Below are positions 63,701 to 64,000 of a DNA stretch of 64,000 bases, piece by piece. Source of the DNA: Halorubrum sp. DM2 (GTDB lineage Archaea; Halobacteriota; Halobacteria; Halobacteriales; Haloferacaceae); the NCBI RefSeq assembly GCF_901686465.1, contig NZ_LR594487.1, forward strand, positions 2,607,074 through 2,671,073, read 5' to 3'. The notes under the pieces were generated by a model. The model was given only the letters and a program-made list of their open reading frames with translations. It did not search any database and was not told the DNA's origin. Both the position numbers and the translations under genes were made by a program. The stretch's first letter is position 1, and the number at the start of each line of letters is the position of its first letter.

Positions 63701-63924
63701 CGGACGCCGACCGGGGATCCGAGAGCGGCTCCGAGGCGGCAGCCGGGAAGACCGAATCGGCCGATACCACCGAACCGAGCGATTCCGACGAGAGCGCCGC
63801 GAGAGACCTCGGATACGACGACGCGCCGATCCGGTCGACCGCGTACGACCTCCCCGGGTTCGGTCCCCTCGGCTCGCTCGCGGCGGTGGCGTCCGCGGCG
63901 CTCCTCGCTCGCCGTCGCGCATGA
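60712..63924 (+). CDS. large PGF-CTERM surface protein with an A+T-rich, probably exchanged N-terminal half
   Basis: A 1070-aa secreted protein. Residues 1-30 form a hydrophobic signal/anchor (WVSVGIVVCFVIGSVVILI). Residues about 30-580 are beta-rich, Asn/Ser/Ile-rich and full of N-x-(S/T) glycosylation sequons, with A+T-rich codons. From about residue 583 (bp 62460) the DNA becomes G+C-rich: a BGTF/S-layer-adhesin-like domain (about 650-820), a Gly/Ser/Asp/Thr-rich stalk (about 825-1040), and the sorting tail DLPGFGPLGSLAAVASAALLARRRA split as PGF at 1048-1050, a hydrophobic helix and RRR. ArtA (45.7 kb) is the likely processor. Its ATGA overlap with the next gene suggests coupling. Confidence 0.83.
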   Translation: MIRMRSLRWVSVGIVVCFVIGSVVILINSGTIVASGIVFNVDSVSNLDVGTDEEQVVSNIEVAQTSGPVKVHVGDLVASGAQLDHNETSYRITSDKETKNSGVYIEEPNSSDATIVIANSVIPKSGLFDLYIDNIDTTSVSLYKRNGSKINREISYTAREGGMGRSAEFKISSPLSINVKTGAYDETTESILYNYSVNNRLKFNSSVTIWEKNHDGSVGRKIGTVDLPRENISLSGTDIRGETDVLIGIHSPQNKDGSDTIYAVDTATINISVPAQLVGGPFHLSKTQTGSDHNGTLLFEFNTDISESQGQIRVRFLDNNTTEIRLNDHNQKYNVEDSILYVNISNQSVMSSPIEHIRIENIISKSNSTPLNNSYNSPTRIATIVSDNEKYTINQGSNIGFKSQNETQYLLSKADGSIVRRINTTDVTRIYEFGTDMLETGHYSLSSRSESQNTTIELIKPKINIEATDSAENSPILVHIEQEGASSGAVLNVTNSSSVVYRDEILFDRNSSASRSIPVSQSGNYSVTVYDPNAGVIATQGVDVVEAKKPEVLTNYGQELFNGGYLNLSINSTYPRSSVSLSSSTGNITTLNLTTTDTGPTPITINTYASPDSPSEFVTTGSGVSVESITGNTDPISPGTYDVTVRSEHGTAAANDTATVTITPRSTTDLTAYTTREAVPGDFENATAVRDAIADGTLTAATTAGANDTVVYGVNATGLTGLPAAVNASLDRGADLARLDGLSFGVTRTNASKATDPTEGDALGPVPNESTVHLDRTGLFLVADGETAFGTETPPADGETFEAGFRVDDERLNRTGDDPVTTRLTYAADPVDEPVTNGSANESDTPGSTEADPTGSGGPAGTGTIAGPGAGNGSDADDTSGAPVESGGSGGSGSSGASGGSSSSGVPAGGSPSAGDTGGDGSDATASNGSGQEVANGSRGPDTDRATAPPGTGITVAPGPSEIPPSAGPPALFGADGTAEDADDSSAREPHAETDRPDADRGSESGSEAAAGKTESADTTEPSDSDESAARDLGYDDAPIRSTAYDLPGFGPLGSLAAVASAALLARRRA

Positions 63925-64000
63925 GCCGCGAAGAGACCGTCGAACCCTCGACGCGTCGGAACGACGGCGTCGGACGATCCGCCTCCGTCGGCGCTGCCGA
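63921..64000 (+). CDS. start of a further gene (3' end outside window)
   Basis: An ATG at 63921 overlaps the stop of the PGF-CTERM gene (ATGA), and the frame stays open to the window end. It begins MSREETVEPSTRRNDGVGRS, an acidic/basic polar stretch with no recognisable domain. The overlap suggests translational coupling. Too short for a function. Confidence 0.5.
   Translation, partial: MSREETVEPSTRRNDGVGRSASVGAA

Overview
The window is about 68% G+C, and its predicted proteins are rich in Asp and Glu. It carries haloarchaeal hallmark genes: a KorAB/PorAB pair of two-subunit 2-oxoacid:ferredoxin oxidoreductases, archaeosortase A with PGF-CTERM proteins, FtsZ-SecE-NusG, a Bat-type HTH regulator, DtdA and diphthine synthase. 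TATA boxes sit about 25 bp ahead of start codons with little or no leader. This points to a chromosomal segment of a halophilic archaeon, probably close to Halorubrum (the genus is an inference from gene content and style).

Layout. 0-5 kb: the end of alaS, an alpha/beta hydrolase, a class I glutamine amidotransferase and a PIN-ATPase-KH protein. 5-14 kb, central metabolism: citrate synthase, an acyl-CoA (glutaryl-CoA-like) dehydrogenase, a geranylgeranyl-reductase-like flavoprotein, korAB, a ferredoxin-reductase-like protein and an aldo/keto reductase. 14.3-16.1 kb, an accessory/RNA patch: a small membrane protein whose stop codon comes from the end of a TnpB-less IS605-type mini-element, then the SRP (7S) RNA gene, then a structured dispersed repeat. 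16-32 kb: a GNAT acetyltransferase, ATP-dependent DNA ligase, an MBL-fold protein, a GCS2-like ligase, cytidine deaminase, a Tat-lipoprotein amidohydrolase, an HTH regulator, uridine phosphorylase, type II NADH dehydrogenase, arginase and a PHP protein. Three more copies of the dispersed repeat lie here. 32-46.7 kb: an aminotransferase, a PGF-CTERM surface protein, ileS, an Lrp regulator next to porAB, dphB, two CBS proteins, a MgtC/DUF4010 membrane protein and artA. 46.8-54.7 kb: nusG, secE and ftsZ, then dtdA, a Ca/Na exchanger, a PhzF protein and a sensor kinase. 54.8-64 kb: an alkaline-phosphatase-superfamily protein, a Cys/His-rich protein, a peroxiredoxin-like protein, a membrane protein, a lipoprotein, a complete IS1341-type TnpB element, and a large PGF-CTERM surface protein whose 5' half is strikingly A+T-rich.

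Functional links. ArtA (45.7 kb) is the expected processing enzyme for the two PGF-CTERM proteins in the window (33.8 and 60.7 kb). Citrate synthase and KorAB are TCA-cycle steps, and PorAB makes the acetyl-CoA that feeds them. Cytidine deaminase and uridine phosphorylase form a pyrimidine salvage route. The 14.8-kb mini-element and the 59-kb TnpB element share left-end and right-end structures, so the mini-element could supply a guide-RNA scaffold to TnpB in trans (hypothesis).

Most interesting signal. About 265-320 bp repeats occur four times (15.8, 22.3, 28.0 and 31.5 kb). They share a conserved core and three stem-loops. The long closing stem keeps pairing through compensatory changes between copies and holds a symmetrical GGG/GGG internal loop. 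Each copy lies 9-130 nt downstream of a protein gene and on the same strand as it. I do not recognise it as a named RNA or mobile-element family.
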